Notes: generated by a model from the sequence alone, not told the origin. A stretch of 64,000 bases of DNA from Corallococcus sp. NCRR (GCF_026965535.1 NZ_CP114039.1:6448001-6512000); one strand, 5' to 3'; positions 48,572 through 58,357 are shown, counted from the stretch's first letter. Numbers and translations: made by a program.

Positions 48572-51361
48572 CTAGGGGGCAGGGCAGGTGGGAGGCCCAG
48601 GCGGTGTGTACGAGCAGTACTCTGTATGGGTCTCAAGGATGTTCCCAAAAGTATTGCAAGAGCCTCCGCCGCACTTGAGTTCGTACGTGCCGCAGAATTT
48701 CGACCCCCCAGCGGTGCACTGGTCGACGATGAAACAGCTTGCATCGCAGGTCTTGTAGGTGCCGCAGGAAATGCCGCCCGTGTCGCGCGAGCAGGGCTCC
48801 TGCCAGGACCCGCCGCCCGAAGCCTGGCACGCTCCGTTGCTACATGTGTAATACGTGTAGGAACAAGTCTGGCCACCCGTTTCACCGCAGGTGCCATTGA
48901 AGCCACCGCACGAGCCGCAGCTTTCGTTATAGCCGCACTCCTGGCCGTTCGTATTGAGCTGGCAGTCCTGCGTTTGACTCACGCTGGAGTTGGCACAGAT
49001 CCCGCCGCTGGTGCAGGTATAGGTCGTGATTGGGCGCGACTGGTGCCCCCACTCATCACAGATAGTATCGCCAGAACACGACCCCCAATCGCCGTAGGTG
49101 GTGGGGCCGCAGGTGGCGCCAGCGGACTTGTTGCTCCACTGGGACACCGAGAGGCTGGGGTTGCACTCCAGGCACGCGGAGCTGGGGTGGGTCGCTCCAG
49201 CCGAGTAATACACCCCCGCAATCCAGCACGCGCTCTGGCATTGGCCCGCTGGATTGCACAGCTGCCCCGATCCGCATGAAGTGCCAGTCGCCACCGGCGG
49301 GTGGGTGCAGCTTCCCGCTGCATTGCACGTGTCCTGGGTGCACGCGTTGTTGTCACTCGTGCACGCCGTGCCCGAGCCCTTGAAGCCATCCGCCGGACAG
49401 TCCGCTGCTGTCCCAGAGCAGGACTCCGCCACATCGCACGGTCCACTTGCGGCGCGGCATTCCGTCGCGGCCGGCTTGAAGCTCCAGTTGGTCGTCGACA
49501 CGCTCGGGTTGCACACCTGACACGCCCCGCTCGGGTTCGTCGTCCCCGCTGCGTGGAACGTCCCCGCGATCAAGCACCCACTCGCGCACATCCCCGTCGC
49601 GGTGCAGATCTGTCCCGGGCCGCAAGAGGTGCCAGCCGGCCTGAGCGGGTAGGTGCATGCCCCGTTGGAGTAGGTGCCCGGTGAGCCATGGCACGCGTCC
49701 GGCGGAGTCGTGCACGCCACCACGCCGGCACAGCTTCCGGATCCGCTGCACACGTCATTGATGGTGCCCGCGTTGCCATCATCACAGGCGGTGCCCGCGG
49801 CCTTGGGCGCATAGCTGCACGTCCCGCCACTACAGGTACCTGCGGCCTGGTAGCACTGGCCGGGCGGAGTGGAGCAGCTCACCGGCGTGCCCGCGCACCC
49901 GCCGGCCCCATTGCACGTCTCGCCCAGCGTGCATGCATCTCCGTCATCGCACTGGGCCCCGGCCGCCTTGTAGGCATAGGAGCAGGAGCCGTCGGAGCAG
50001 GTTCCCGCGCTCTGGTAGCACTGCCCGGGAGGCGCCTCGCAGGCGATGGCAGTGCCGGAGCAGGTGCCCGTGCTGCTACAGACGTCGTTCCCCGTGCAGG
50101 CGTTGCCGTCGTTACAGCTGAAGCCGGCCGGCTGAAGTGGATAGGTACAGGTACCGTTGGAGCAGACGCCCGCCGAGGAGTGGCACTGGCTCGGCGCGGT
50201 GTTGCAGGTGACGGTCTCGCAGGTGCCGAGCAACTCCGCGGTGTTGAGCCTCGCGGTCTGGCCCGCGACAACTTGCTCTCCTCCCAGCACCAGGACCTTG
50301 GAGGTGGCGCTCAACAGGACCGCTGCGTGGAGCCTGCGCGGAGTCCGCAGCGTGATGCTGGCGGACCAGGAGTTCGTCTGCGGGTCGTAGAGCTCCGTCG
50401 TGTCCAGAGGGGTGGATGTCTCACCACCCGCGATGAGCACCTTGCCGGAAGGCAGCAGTGTTGCGGTGTGGAGTGTCCGGGGCGTGGCCATCTGCGCGAC
50501 GGTCCAGCTGTTCGTCGCCGGGTCATAGACTTCGGACGAGTCGAGAGGGCCCGTTGCATTCCTGCCACCGGAAACGAGCACCTTGCCGGAGGGCAGCAGC
50601 GTCGCCGTATGGTCGTAGCGGGGCGTGACCATGGGGGCGACAAAGGCCCAGCCCGATTGCGGATTGCTCGGGTCGTACACCTCGGCCGTTTCGAAGATGC
50701 GCCAGCCCCGCCCACCGACGACGAGGAGCTTTCCGGAGGGCAGCAGCGTCGCGGTGTGCCGCCTGCGCTCGTCATTCATGGAGGAGGGCAGAACGGACCA
50801 GCCTCCTGCTGGGTCATACACGTCCACCCGGGCGAAAGAGCCACTGTTGTCACCGCCTCCAGCGATCAGCACTTTGCCGGAGGGCAGCAGCGTCGCCGTG
50901 CTGTAGGCGCGTGCCATGGAGGTGGCGCCCGCCTGCGTCCAGAGGCCCGTCTGAGGCGAATACAGCGACGCGGTGGCGGTGTAGCCCGGCGCGGACTGAA
51001 TCTCCCCGCCAGCGACGAGCACCTCACCCGAGGACAGCAGGGTGGCGGTATGCCCCTCCCGTCCCAAAGCCAGGGCCCCCGTGGAGAGCCACGTGCCCGG
51101 GCTCGGATCATAGACTTCCGCCGAGGCCAGGAACTCACCGTCCCAGCCGCCCACGACGAGCACCTTGCCGGAGTCGAGTACGGTGGCCGTGGGGAGCCTA
51201 CGGCGCAGGCTCATGGAGCCTGTTTCCTGCCAACCCGTGACGAGGGCCGCCTGGGACTTCGCGGTGGCGGTCGGTGCAGGACTCGCGGGTTTTGAGTTGC
51301 AACTCAAAATACCCAGCGCGAGCGCGCTGAACAGGACAGCAGAAAGTCTGGCTTTGTGCAT
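48572..51361 (-). CDS. Kelch-repeat lipoprotein C
   Basis: A 929-residue paralogue with the shortest tail of the four. MHKARLSAVLFSALALG with the SLSC-type lipoprotein signal leads into the same kelch head (about 35-375) and the shared GNACTGNDVC and GQCYQ modules. The tail has modules ACWIAGVYYSAGATHPSSAC and YGDWGSCSGDTICDEWGHQS plus two or three further Cys-rich units, and ends abruptly at PTCPAP without the NCGGCG motif of A, B and D. It is separated from Wzy by 5 bp in convergent orientation, with no terminator between. Confidence 0.88.
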   Translation of the reverse strand: MHKARLSAVLFSALALGILSCNSKPASPAPTATAKSQAALVTGWQETGSMSLRRRLPTATVLDSGKVLVVGGWDGEFLASAEVYDPSPGTWLSTGALALGREGHTATLLSSGEVLVAGGEIQSAPGYTATASLYSPQTGLWTQAGATSMARAYSTATLLPSGKVLIAGGGDNSGSFARVDVYDPAGGWSVLPSSMNDERRRHTATLLPSGKLLVVGGRGWRIFETAEVYDPSNPQSGWAFVAPMVTPRYDHTATLLPSGKVLVSGGRNATGPLDSSEVYDPATNSWTVAQMATPRTLHTATLLPSGKVLIAGGETSTPLDTTELYDPQTNSWSASITLRTPRRLHAAVLLSATSKVLVLGGEQVVAGQTARLNTAELLGTCETVTCNTAPSQCHSSAGVCSNGTCTYPLQPAGFSCNDGNACTGNDVCSSTGTCSGTAIACEAPPGQCYQSAGTCSDGSCSYAYKAAGAQCDDGDACTLGETCNGAGGCAGTPVSCSTPPGQCYQAAGTCSGGTCSYAPKAAGTACDDGNAGTINDVCSGSGSCAGVVACTTPPDACHGSPGTYSNGACTYPLRPAGTSCGPGQICTATGMCASGCLIAGTFHAAGTTNPSGACQVCNPSVSTTNWSFKPAATECRAASGPCDVAESCSGTAADCPADGFKGSGTACTSDNNACTQDTCNAAGSCTHPPVATGTSCGSGQLCNPAGQCQSACWIAGVYYSAGATHPSSACLECNPSLSVSQWSNKSAGATCGPTTYGDWGSCSGDTICDEWGHQSRPITTYTCTSGGICANSSVSQTQDCQLNTNGQECGYNESCGSCGGFNGTCGETGGQTCSYTYYTCSNGACQASGGGSWQEPCSRDTGGISCGTYKTCDASCFIVDQCTAGGSKFCGTYELKCGGGSCNTFGNILETHTEYCSYTPPGPPTCPAP

Positions 51362-51368
51362 GAGCAGC

Positions 51369-51398
51369 CTTAGAGCCTGAAGTAAGCCAAACAGGCAA
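51369..51398 (-). promoter_or_regulatory. Predicted promoter of kelch gene C
   Basis: Minus strand: TTGCCT, an 18-bp spacer ending CAGGC, then TCTAAG, 7 bp before the ATG. The upstream GCGTCAAAA block lies near 51411-51419. Confidence 0.55.
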
Positions 51399-51433
51399 CA
51401 GGGCCCATGTTTTTGACGCTCACCGCCATCGCG

Positions 51434-51462
51434 GCGGACCAGACAGAAAGTGTCTGGTCCGC
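51434..51462. terminator. Strong hairpin downstream of kelch gene D
   Basis: A perfect 12-bp stem (GCGGACCAGACA / TGTCTGGTCCGC) with a 5-nt loop lies 49 bp past the stop of kelch D. There is no T-run, so termination may be Rho-assisted, or the hairpin may protect the 3' end. Confidence 0.6.
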
Positions 51463-51511
51463 CCCTGGGTCGAAGTTGCCCGCCGCGCGCCAGCCGTTCA
51501 GCGCAGCGGCG

Positions 51512-54500
51512 CTAGCCGCACGTGATCCCTACGCAGACACACATTCCCTCGTCGCAAGTCCAGTCGTTGGTCGGGGACGGGCATCGATTCCCACAGCCAC
51601 CGCAGTTGTTCCTGTCATTGGCTGTGCTCACACACGCGCCATTGCAGATCGCCCACAAGGGAGCTGGAGCGGCAGTGCACGCCTGCGTCTGGGTGCTGCT
51701 GCTCGGCGCGCACTGGCAGGTTGCTGCGTTGGGGGTGTAGTTCGTCACGGACCTCGTCTGCGACCCTCCCTGCCCGCAGGGATTGCCGCCACTGCACGTG
51801 CTCCACGCGCCGTAGGTCGTCCCCGGGCACGTCGGCGGTACGGGGTTGTCCGGACACGCCTGCGTCTCGGTGGTGGTGCTCCCCACGCACTGGCAGGTCG
51901 CGGTGTTGAGGCTGGAGGTCGTCACCGTCCGGGACTGCGTCCTCCCGATTCCGCAGCCATTGCCGCCACTGCATGCGCTCCACGCCCCGTAGGTGGTCCC
52001 CGAGCACGTCGGTGGGTTGGTCGTCCGCGAGCACGACTGTGTCTCCGTGCTGGTGCTCGAAGCGCACGTCCCACCTGAACAGGAGTAGGACGTCTTGGTC
52101 CTCGACTGGGTGCCCGTGGAGTCGCAGGCATTATCGAAGCCGCCGCAGGCGCTCCAACTCGAATAGCTGGGCGAGGGGCAGGGTTGAATCGGGCACGAGG
52201 CCGTCTCGGTGTAGGAATTCGGGACACAGGTGCCCGTGCCGCAGTTGAAGCTGTAGGTGGTCACCGTGCGGGACTGGCTGGAGCTGCCACAGCTGTTGTT
52301 GCACCCGCTCCACGACCCATAGCTGGTGGCCGGGCAGTTGGTGTTGACGGTCCTGGAGCAGGACTCCGGATAGGTGCTGTTGCTGCCGGAGTTGCACGCG
52401 CCTCCCGAGCAAGAGACGGAGCTCTCGGTGCAGGAGCGGGTGCCCGTGGTGTCACAGAAGTCACTGAAGCCACCACAGGCGCCACAGCTGGTGGAGGAGC
52501 TGCACTGGACGCCGTCGGTGTCGCGGAAGCACGCCTGGGTTCCAGCGCCGGAGCTCGACGCGCTACAGGCACCGCTCGCGCAGGTGTAGTTCGTCACGGT
52601 GCAGGACTGCGTGCCCCCCTCATCGCAGGTGTCGCTGAAGCCGGTGCACGCGCCACAGTTGCTGTAGGTCGTGTTGCACGCAGTCCCCGTGGTGCCGCGG
52701 GTGCACGCCTGCGTCTCGCTCGATTGGGTGCTGGCACACGTGCCCGTGCTGGTGCAGGCGTACGAAGTGACGGTGCGCGACTGGGTCCCCGTCTCATCGC
52801 ACGTGTCGCTGAAGCCGCCACAGCTGCCCCAGGTGCCGGAGGAGGGGGCGCCACAGGAGGTCCCCGTCGGCTTGAGCGGGTAGGTGCATGCGCCGTTGGA
52901 GTACGTCCCTGGTGAGCCATGGCACGCGTCCGGCGGCGTCGTGCACGCCACCACGCCGGCACAGCTTCCGGAGCCGTTGCACACGTCGTTGATGGTGCCC
53001 GCGTTGCCATCATCACAAGCGGTGCCTGTCGCCTTGGGCGAGTAGCTGCACGTGCCGCCGTTGCAGGTGCCGGCGGCCTGATAGCACTGGCCGGGCGGAG
53101 TCGTGCAGCTCACGGGCGTGCCCGCGCATCCTCCGGCCCCGTTGCACGTCTCGCCCAGCGTGCATGCATCGCCGTCGTTACACTGGGTCCCCGCCGCCTT
53201 GTATGCATAGGAACAGGAGCCGCCGGAGCAGGAGCCCGCGCTCTGGTAGCACTGCCCGGGAGGCGCCTCGCAGGCGATGGCGGTGCCGGAGCACGTCCCG
53301 GTGCTGCTGCAGACATCATTCCCCGTGCAGGCGTTACCGTCGTTACAACTGACGCCGGCCGGCAGAAGCGGATAGGTACAGGTGCCGCCGTTGGAGCAGA
53401 CGCCCGCCGAGGAGTGGCACTGGCTCGGCGCGGTGTTGCAGGTGACGGTCTCACAGGTGCCGAGCAGCTCCGCGGTGTTGAGCTTCACGGTCTGGCCCGC
53501 GACAACGTTCTCCCCGCACAGCACGAGGACCTTGGAGGTGGCGCTCAGCAGGACCGCCGCGTGGAGTCGGCGGGGAGCCCGCAGTGAGACGCTGGCGGAC
53601 CAGGAGTTGGTCTCCGGGTCGTAGAGTTCCGTCGAATCCAGAGGGGAGGACGTCTCGCCGCCCGCGACAAGCACCTTGCCGGAGGGCATCAGCGTCGCGG
53701 TGTGGAGCGTCCGGGGCGTGGCCATCTGCGCGACGGTCCAACTGTTCGTGGCCGGGTCATAGACTTCGGACGTGTTGAGCGGGCCTGTTGCATTCCTGCC
53801 GCCCGCGACGAGCACCTTGCCGGAGGGCAGCAGCGTCGCCGTGTGGTCGTAGCGAGGCGTGGCCATGGGGGCGACAAAGGTCCAGCCCGAGGCCGGGTTG
53901 TTCGGGTCGTAAACCTCCGCCGTTTCAAAGATGCGCCAGCCCCGTCCGCCGACGACGAGGAGCTTTCCGGAGGGAAGCAGCGTCGCGGTGTGGCGCCTGC
54001 GCTCGTCGTTCGTCGCGGAGGGCAGAACGGACCAGCCTGTTGCCGGGTCATACACATCCACCCGGGCCAGAGAGCCGCTGTTGTCGCCGCCACCGACGAC
54101 GAACACCTTGCCGGAGGGCAGCCGCGTCGCCGTGCTGTAGGCGCGAGCACTGGAGGTGGCGCCCGCCTGCGTCCAGAGGCCCGTCTGCGGCGAATACAGC
54201 AGCGCGGAGGCGGTGTAGCCCGGCGTGGCTTGAATCTCGCCGCCGACGACGAGCACCTCACCCGAAGACAGCAAGGTGGCGGTGTGTCCCTCGCGTCCCA
54301 GGGGCATGGCGCCTGTAGAGAGCCACGTGCCCGTACTCGGGTCATAGAGCTCCGCCGAGGCGTGGAAATCGCGGTCCCAGCCGCCCACGACGAGCACCTT
54401 GCCGGAGTCGAGCACGGTGGCCGTCGGGAACCTGCGAGCCAGGCTCATCGAGCCTGTCTCCTGCCATCCCGTGGTGAGGGTCGCCCGAGACTTCGCGGTG

Positions 54501-54595
54501 ACAGCCGGCGTGGGACTCACGGGTTTTGAGTTGCAACTCAAACTACCCAGCGCGAGCGCGCTGAGCAGGAGAAGGGAAAGTCTGGCTTTGTGCAT
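51512..54595 (-). CDS. Kelch-repeat lipoprotein D with TSP1-like repeat tail
   Basis: A 1027-residue paralogue: the start ATG 54595 begins MHKARLSLLLLSALALG, with the SLSC-type lipoprotein signal. The kelch head is very close to A and B. The tail carries about seven TSP1-like units (SGTWGSCGGFSDTCDETGTQ; SYSSWSACGGFDNACDSTGT; TYGAWSACSGGNGCGIGRTQ) and ends with NCGGCGNRC and a Cys-rich tip. It is probably an adhesive surface protein. It lies in tandem with kelch C. The ATG has no Shine-Dalgarno sequence. Confidence 0.9.
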   Translation of the reverse strand: MHKARLSLLLLSALALGSLSCNSKPVSPTPAVTAKSRATLTTGWQETGSMSLARRFPTATVLDSGKVLVVGGWDRDFHASAELYDPSTGTWLSTGAMPLGREGHTATLLSSGEVLVVGGEIQATPGYTASALLYSPQTGLWTQAGATSSARAYSTATRLPSGKVFVVGGGDNSGSLARVDVYDPATGWSVLPSATNDERRRHTATLLPSGKLLVVGGRGWRIFETAEVYDPNNPASGWTFVAPMATPRYDHTATLLPSGKVLVAGGRNATGPLNTSEVYDPATNSWTVAQMATPRTLHTATLMPSGKVLVAGGETSSPLDSTELYDPETNSWSASVSLRAPRRLHAAVLLSATSKVLVLCGENVVAGQTVKLNTAELLGTCETVTCNTAPSQCHSSAGVCSNGGTCTYPLLPAGVSCNDGNACTGNDVCSSTGTCSGTAIACEAPPGQCYQSAGSCSGGSCSYAYKAAGTQCNDGDACTLGETCNGAGGCAGTPVSCTTPPGQCYQAAGTCNGGTCSYSPKATGTACDDGNAGTINDVCNGSGSCAGVVACTTPPDACHGSPGTYSNGACTYPLKPTGTSCGAPSSGTWGSCGGFSDTCDETGTQSRTVTSYACTSTGTCASTQSSETQACTRGTTGTACNTTYSNCGACTGFSDTCDEGGTQSCTVTNYTCASGACSASSSGAGTQACFRDTDGVQCSSSTSCGACGGFSDFCDTTGTRSCTESSVSCSGGACNSGSNSTYPESCSRTVNTNCPATSYGSWSGCNNSCGSSSQSRTVTTYSFNCGTGTCVPNSYTETASCPIQPCPSPSYSSWSACGGFDNACDSTGTQSRTKTSYSCSGGTCASSTSTETQSCSRTTNPPTCSGTTYGAWSACSGGNGCGIGRTQSRTVTTSSLNTATCQCVGSTTTETQACPDNPVPPTCPGTTYGAWSTCSGGNPCGQGGSQTRSVTNYTPNAATCQCAPSSSTQTQACTAAPAPLWAICNGACVSTANDRNNCGGCGNRCPSPTNDWTCDEGMCVCVGITCG

Positions 54596-54604
54596 GAAAC
54601 GCGT

Positions 54605-54634
54605 CTTAGAGCCTGGAATACATCCAGTAAGCAA
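54605..54634 (-). promoter_or_regulatory. Predicted promoter of kelch gene D
   Basis: Minus strand: TTGCTT, an 18-bp spacer ending CAGGC, then TCTAAG, 9 bp before the ATG. A GCGTCAAAA block lies near 54646-54654. Confidence 0.55.
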
Positions 54635-54738
54635 CAAAGCTCACGTTTTGACGCACCGGACCTCGGATCCGAGAAGACAGACACCGTTTTGTTGATGGGT
54701 CGATTTCGCCCGTGGGTCGAGTTTGCCCAATCTCCAGG

Positions 54739-56331
54739 TCAGCCTTCTGAAAGCGTGAGCGACCCTGGCATCTGTCCTCCGCCGTTGTTGATCTGGAAGC
54801 CGCTGAGCTTGGACACGCGCTCCGCCACCACATCGGGGACGTTGTTCGTCTCCGGCGTCAGCAGCAGGGCCATGGCCTCTTCAGGGGTCGCCGCGTTGGC
54901 GACATCCATCACCCAGGGCTCCGGCGTGTTGCCCGCGTATCCGGGGCGGCCCTGCTCGATGGCCGTCAACCAATCCTTGGCGAGCTGCTGGACCTGCTGT
55001 GCCTCCGCGTAGGTGAAGGACACGGACGCCGTGGTGCCACTCCCCGTCGTGTTCGGGAAGACGTCCTGGAGCCCATTCGCGGTACCGGAGGCCAGGTCTG
55101 GCAACGTGGCCGCATAGGTGTACGTGGACGGGTCCTCGGGGTCCTTCCATTCACCATTGACCGTGAAGGTGACGGGCCCCTTGGTGCCCGTGTACTGGAA
55201 CTCCGTCGGGCCACCGGCGTCGTAGGTCGTGGCGACGTACACGTTGCTGTCGATCACGGCCGCGCCCAGGTCGATGGCGAAGATGACCTCCCGCGTGAGC
55301 GTGTCGGAAGCAATCTGCACCGTCGCCGCGTTCGACGTGCCGTTCGCGGGGTCGTTCTTCGGCAGCTCGCCCGTGGCGAGGAAGCGGTCGTAGGCCGCCT
55401 GTCCCGCGGGCGTGGAGATGTCGAAGTCCACCTGGCGCGAGCTCAGCTGCCCCTCCACGCGCCGCGTGTCCGTCGCGCCGAACGCGACACCGAACACCCC
55501 CAGCTTCCCCTCGAGCGTGCGCGACACCGCCTCCGTGGGACCGGCGGTGACCCGGACGGTCTTGTCATCCAGCCGGGTGACGGCGAGAGACATGCCGCTG
55601 GCCTTCTCGGTGCTCATCCCCCCGATGGCGCCGAAGATGCCGGAGATGTTCTTGAACACCACCTCCATGCCCGTACCCACGAAGGACTCGCCAGTGAGGG
55701 TCACGGTGGCGCCCACCGGCAGGTTCTGGGGCAGGGACGGGTTGAGCTGCTGGGCGGCCTGTTCCGGAGAGGTGATGCCCGCCGCGGCCGCCGTCGGCAG
55801 CGTCACCTGGTAGCTGCCACGCACGCCCGCCTGGGCGGTGCCGGTAACGGTGACCTGCGGCGTGTCCGCTTCGAGCTCTCCCTTCACGCCGACCTCGGCC
55901 TCCACGCTGAAGGTCGTCATCGACGCGTCCCGGCTGAAGCTCGCCCCCACCTCGGTGTACCCGGCCACCGTCATGGAGAAGATGCCAGTCTCCAGCTTCA
56001 CCCCCGCATCGAGGCTCGCGCTCCCGGAGATGCCATGGGGGCCCAGCATCACCGAGCCACTGGCGGCGAAATCCCCGCCGGCGGTCGGCTTCGAGAGAAT
56101 CGGCGTGTCGGTGGGGGAGGGCGGGGCGTCCGGCACGTTCAGCGGGTTGCGCTTCGAGGCCCCCGGCGTGCTCGCGCTGAAGCCGTCGGTGAACGCGCCT
56201 CCCCAGGACGACGTACCGCCCGACGGCCGCGGCGGACCGGCCGGCGCCTGCCGCGGCGCGCTCACGGCTCCGCTGCTCGACGGCTTCACGGTGTTGATGA
56301 ACGGCTGAAAGCTCCGAATTGGCCACTGCAT
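54739..56331 (-). CDS. Hypothetical protein, beta-rich
   Basis: A 530-residue protein of unrecognised family. Residues 1-90 are Ser/Pro/Gly-rich and probably disordered, without a signal peptide. The rest is rich in Thr/Val/Gly with alternating hydrophobic residues (GTGMEVVFKNISGIFGAIGG, GKLGVFGVAFGATDTRR), suggesting beta-structure, and a C-terminal helical stretch carries AEAQQVQQLAKDWLTAIEQG. GAGGGGGA lies 8 bp upstream of ATG 56331. The disordered N-terminus recalls the protein at 17219, but no sequence relation is evident. It is divergent from the transglycosylase gene. Confidence 0.75.
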   Translation of the reverse strand: MQWPIRSFQPFINTVKPSSSGAVSAPRQAPAGPPRPSGGTSSWGGAFTDGFSASTPGASKRNPLNVPDAPPSPTDTPILSKPTAGGDFAASGSVMLGPHGISGSASLDAGVKLETGIFSMTVAGYTEVGASFSRDASMTTFSVEAEVGVKGELEADTPQVTVTGTAQAGVRGSYQVTLPTAAAAGITSPEQAAQQLNPSLPQNLPVGATVTLTGESFVGTGMEVVFKNISGIFGAIGGMSTEKASGMSLAVTRLDDKTVRVTAGPTEAVSRTLEGKLGVFGVAFGATDTRRVEGQLSSRQVDFDISTPAGQAAYDRFLATGELPKNDPANGTSNAATVQIASDTLTREVIFAIDLGAAVIDSNVYVATTYDAGGPTEFQYTGTKGPVTFTVNGEWKDPEDPSTYTYAATLPDLASGTANGLQDVFPNTTGSGTTASVSFTYAEAQQVQQLAKDWLTAIEQGRPGYAGNTPEPWVMDVANAATPEEAMALLLTPETNNVPDVVAERVSKLSGFQINNGGGQMPGSLTLSEG

Positions 56332-56473
56332 GTGGACTTCCCCCTCTGAGACAGTCACAGGGGTTGTCGCGCGGACCGCCGCAGCGGACGAATTAAGCCG
56401 GGTTAAATCCGCCGGGCCGCCCCGGCCGTCTTCTGGACAGCGGGGGCTGATCAGGGTAGATGTAGGTGTAGCC

Positions 56474-57358
56474 ATGACATCCCGTTCGCCCTCTGCGCGT
56501 GCTTCCACCGTCCGGACCCAGAAGACGAAGCCGAAGCCGCCCTCTGCTGGCGCCCGGCGCGCCGTGGGGAAGTCCTCCGGCTCGGGCTGGGGCCGCTGGG
56601 TGCTCGGCGGGTGGCTGCTGCTGGCCCTCTGGCTCGGCGTGGAGTTCGCGCGGATGCCCGACGTGGGCGCCCTGCGGACGCAGAACCCGCGCACCACCGC
56701 GCTCATGGCCCAGCGAGCCGAGGAGGCGCTGGAGGCGGGCACGAAGCCTCGCGTGCGCCAGTCCTGGGTGTCGCTGGGCGCGGTGGCCCCGCACGCCGTG
56801 GACGCCGTGCTGATCTCCGAGGACGCGCGCTTCTACCGGCACGAGGGCGTGGACTGGACCGAGGTGGAGAACGCCTTCGAGCAGTCGGTGCGCGAGGCGC
56901 GCCTGGGACGCGGCGCCTCCACCCTCACGCAGCAACTGGCGAAGAACCTCTACCTCTCCACGGACCGCAGCCTGCTGCGCAAGGGCAAGGAGTTGCTGCT
57001 CGCCCGTCAGTTGGAGTCGCACCTGTCCAAGCAGCGCATCCTCGCGCTGTACCTGAACGTCGTGGAGTGGGGAGAGGGCGTCTACGGCATCGACGCCGCG
57101 GCGCGCGAGCACTTCGGCGTCCCGGCCCGGGCGCTCAGCGTGGCGCAGGGCGCGATGCTCGCGGCCATGCTGCCCGCGCCCCGCCGCTGGCTGCCGGCGC
57201 AGCGGCCCGAGACCCTGCGCACCCGGACGGGCGTCATCATCGGAAGGTTGGAGCGCGAGGGGCGCATCAGCGCGGCGCAAGCCCGCGAGGCCCAGGCCGA
57301 GCTCTCGCGCTTCTTCGGAGCCCCGCCCGCGCCTGCCCTGATGGCCGAGGCCAGCTGA
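56474..57358 (+). CDS. mtgA: Monofunctional biosynthetic peptidoglycan transglycosylase (GT51)
   Basis: A 294-residue protein: basic cytoplasmic N-terminus, membrane anchor near residues 41-56 (RWVLGGWLLLALWLGV), then the GT51 domain with the catalytic Glu in ISEDARFYRHEGVDW (Glu116), GASTLTQQLAKNLYL, RKGKELLLARQLE, and ILALYLNVVEWGEGVYGI. It polymerises lipid II into glycan strands at the inner membrane. There is no transpeptidase domain, as in MtgA. The C-terminus extends slightly beyond the fold (SRFFGAPPAPALM). The name is by family. Confidence 0.9.
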   Translation: MTSRSPSARASTVRTQKTKPKPPSAGARRAVGKSSGSGWGRWVLGGWLLLALWLGVEFARMPDVGALRTQNPRTTALMAQRAEEALEAGTKPRVRQSWVSLGAVAPHAVDAVLISEDARFYRHEGVDWTEVENAFEQSVREARLGRGASTLTQQLAKNLYLSTDRSLLRKGKELLLARQLESHLSKQRILALYLNVVEWGEGVYGIDAAAREHFGVPARALSVAQGAMLAAMLPAPRRWLPAQRPETLRTRTGVIIGRLEREGRISAAQAREAQAELSRFFGAPPAPALMAEAS

Positions 57359-57415
57359 AGAACTTTTCGCGGGGCCGTGCGTGGAAGGTGCCACATCCTT
57401 CCCGTCGAGGTTCCC

Positions 57416-58357
57416 GTGCGTGCCCTCCGCCCGCTGTTCTGCTGCATTGCCTTCGTCCTGTCCGCCACTCCGGCCCTCGCGCAGTACAACAAGGCCGCGG
57501 GTGAGAACGCTCCCATGGAGCGCATTCAGAAGGTGGTGACGCGCAATGACGGCACCCAGGAGGCGCGCGAAGAGGTGCGCCCCGCGGCACGCGACAGCTT
57601 TGGCAACGCGAAAGGCAACCAGAACGACCTCGCGGTGGATGGCGCCTTCGAAGGCCAGACGGTGGCGGTGCTCCAGTTCTACACACAGGACTTCGACTTC
57701 TCGCTGCCCAAGGCCGCGCTGAAGGAGAAGGGCTTCTCCGTGTACCGCTGGGTCAATGACGCGCCCAGCCCCAAGGAGCTGCGCAAGGGGCTCCAGAAGG
57801 CGTGTCAGTTGTGGATCATCTCGGACTCGACGCCGCGCCTGACGCCCGAGCACGTGAAGGTCATCAAGGAGTACTTCGACGCGGGCCACGGCGTGTACAT
57901 CTGGGGCGACAACGCGCCCTACTACGCGGACGCCAACGTGGTGGGCCAGGCGCTGCTGGGCACGGTCATGGAGGGCAACGTCATCGGCGACCAGACGGTC
58001 GGCTTGCGCAAGGACGGGGAGGGCCCGGGGCTGCTGCGCCGGCACCTGCTCACCACCGGCCTGGAGTACCTCTACGAGGGCATCACCATCGCCACCCTCC
58101 AGCCGAGCCAGCAGCTCACGCCGCTGCTTCATGGTTCGGCGGGCAACCTGGTGGCGGCCTTCTACGACCACGGCGGCAAGCGGGCCATCTTCGACGGTGG
58201 CTTCACGCGCCTCTACAACAAGTGGGACACGGCGGGCACCGCGCGCTACGTGAAGAACGCGGCGGCCTGGCTGACCAACGTGGAGCGCTTCGGCGACGCC
58301 GTGGTGCGCGCGGACCTGCGCACCCCCCAGGCCCAGAAGCCCGCACCGAAGCCGTGA
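57416..58357 (+). CDS. Exported hypothetical protein with GATase/DUF4350-like fold
   Basis: A 313-residue protein. GTG 57416 gives RALRPLFCCIAFVLSATPALA, a clear signal peptide with cleavage before QYNKAAG; CGAGG lies upstream. The mature part has alternating strands and helices (TVAVLQFYTQDFDFSLPKAAL, QLWIISDSTPRLTPEHVKVI, GVYIWGDNAPYYADANVVGQ, GNLVAAFYDHGGKRAIFDGG), resembling class I amidotransferase-like folds without an obvious catalytic Cys triad. It may bind a ligand in the periplasm. It follows the transglycosylase by 57 bp. Confidence 0.75.
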   Translation: MRALRPLFCCIAFVLSATPALAQYNKAAGENAPMERIQKVVTRNDGTQEAREEVRPAARDSFGNAKGNQNDLAVDGAFEGQTVAVLQFYTQDFDFSLPKAALKEKGFSVYRWVNDAPSPKELRKGLQKACQLWIISDSTPRLTPEHVKVIKEYFDAGHGVYIWGDNAPYYADANVVGQALLGTVMEGNVIGDQTVGLRKDGEGPGLLRRHLLTTGLEYLYEGITIATLQPSQQLTPLLHGSAGNLVAAFYDHGGKRAIFDGGFTRLYNKWDTAGTARYVKNAAAWLTNVERFGDAVVRADLRTPQAQKPAPKP

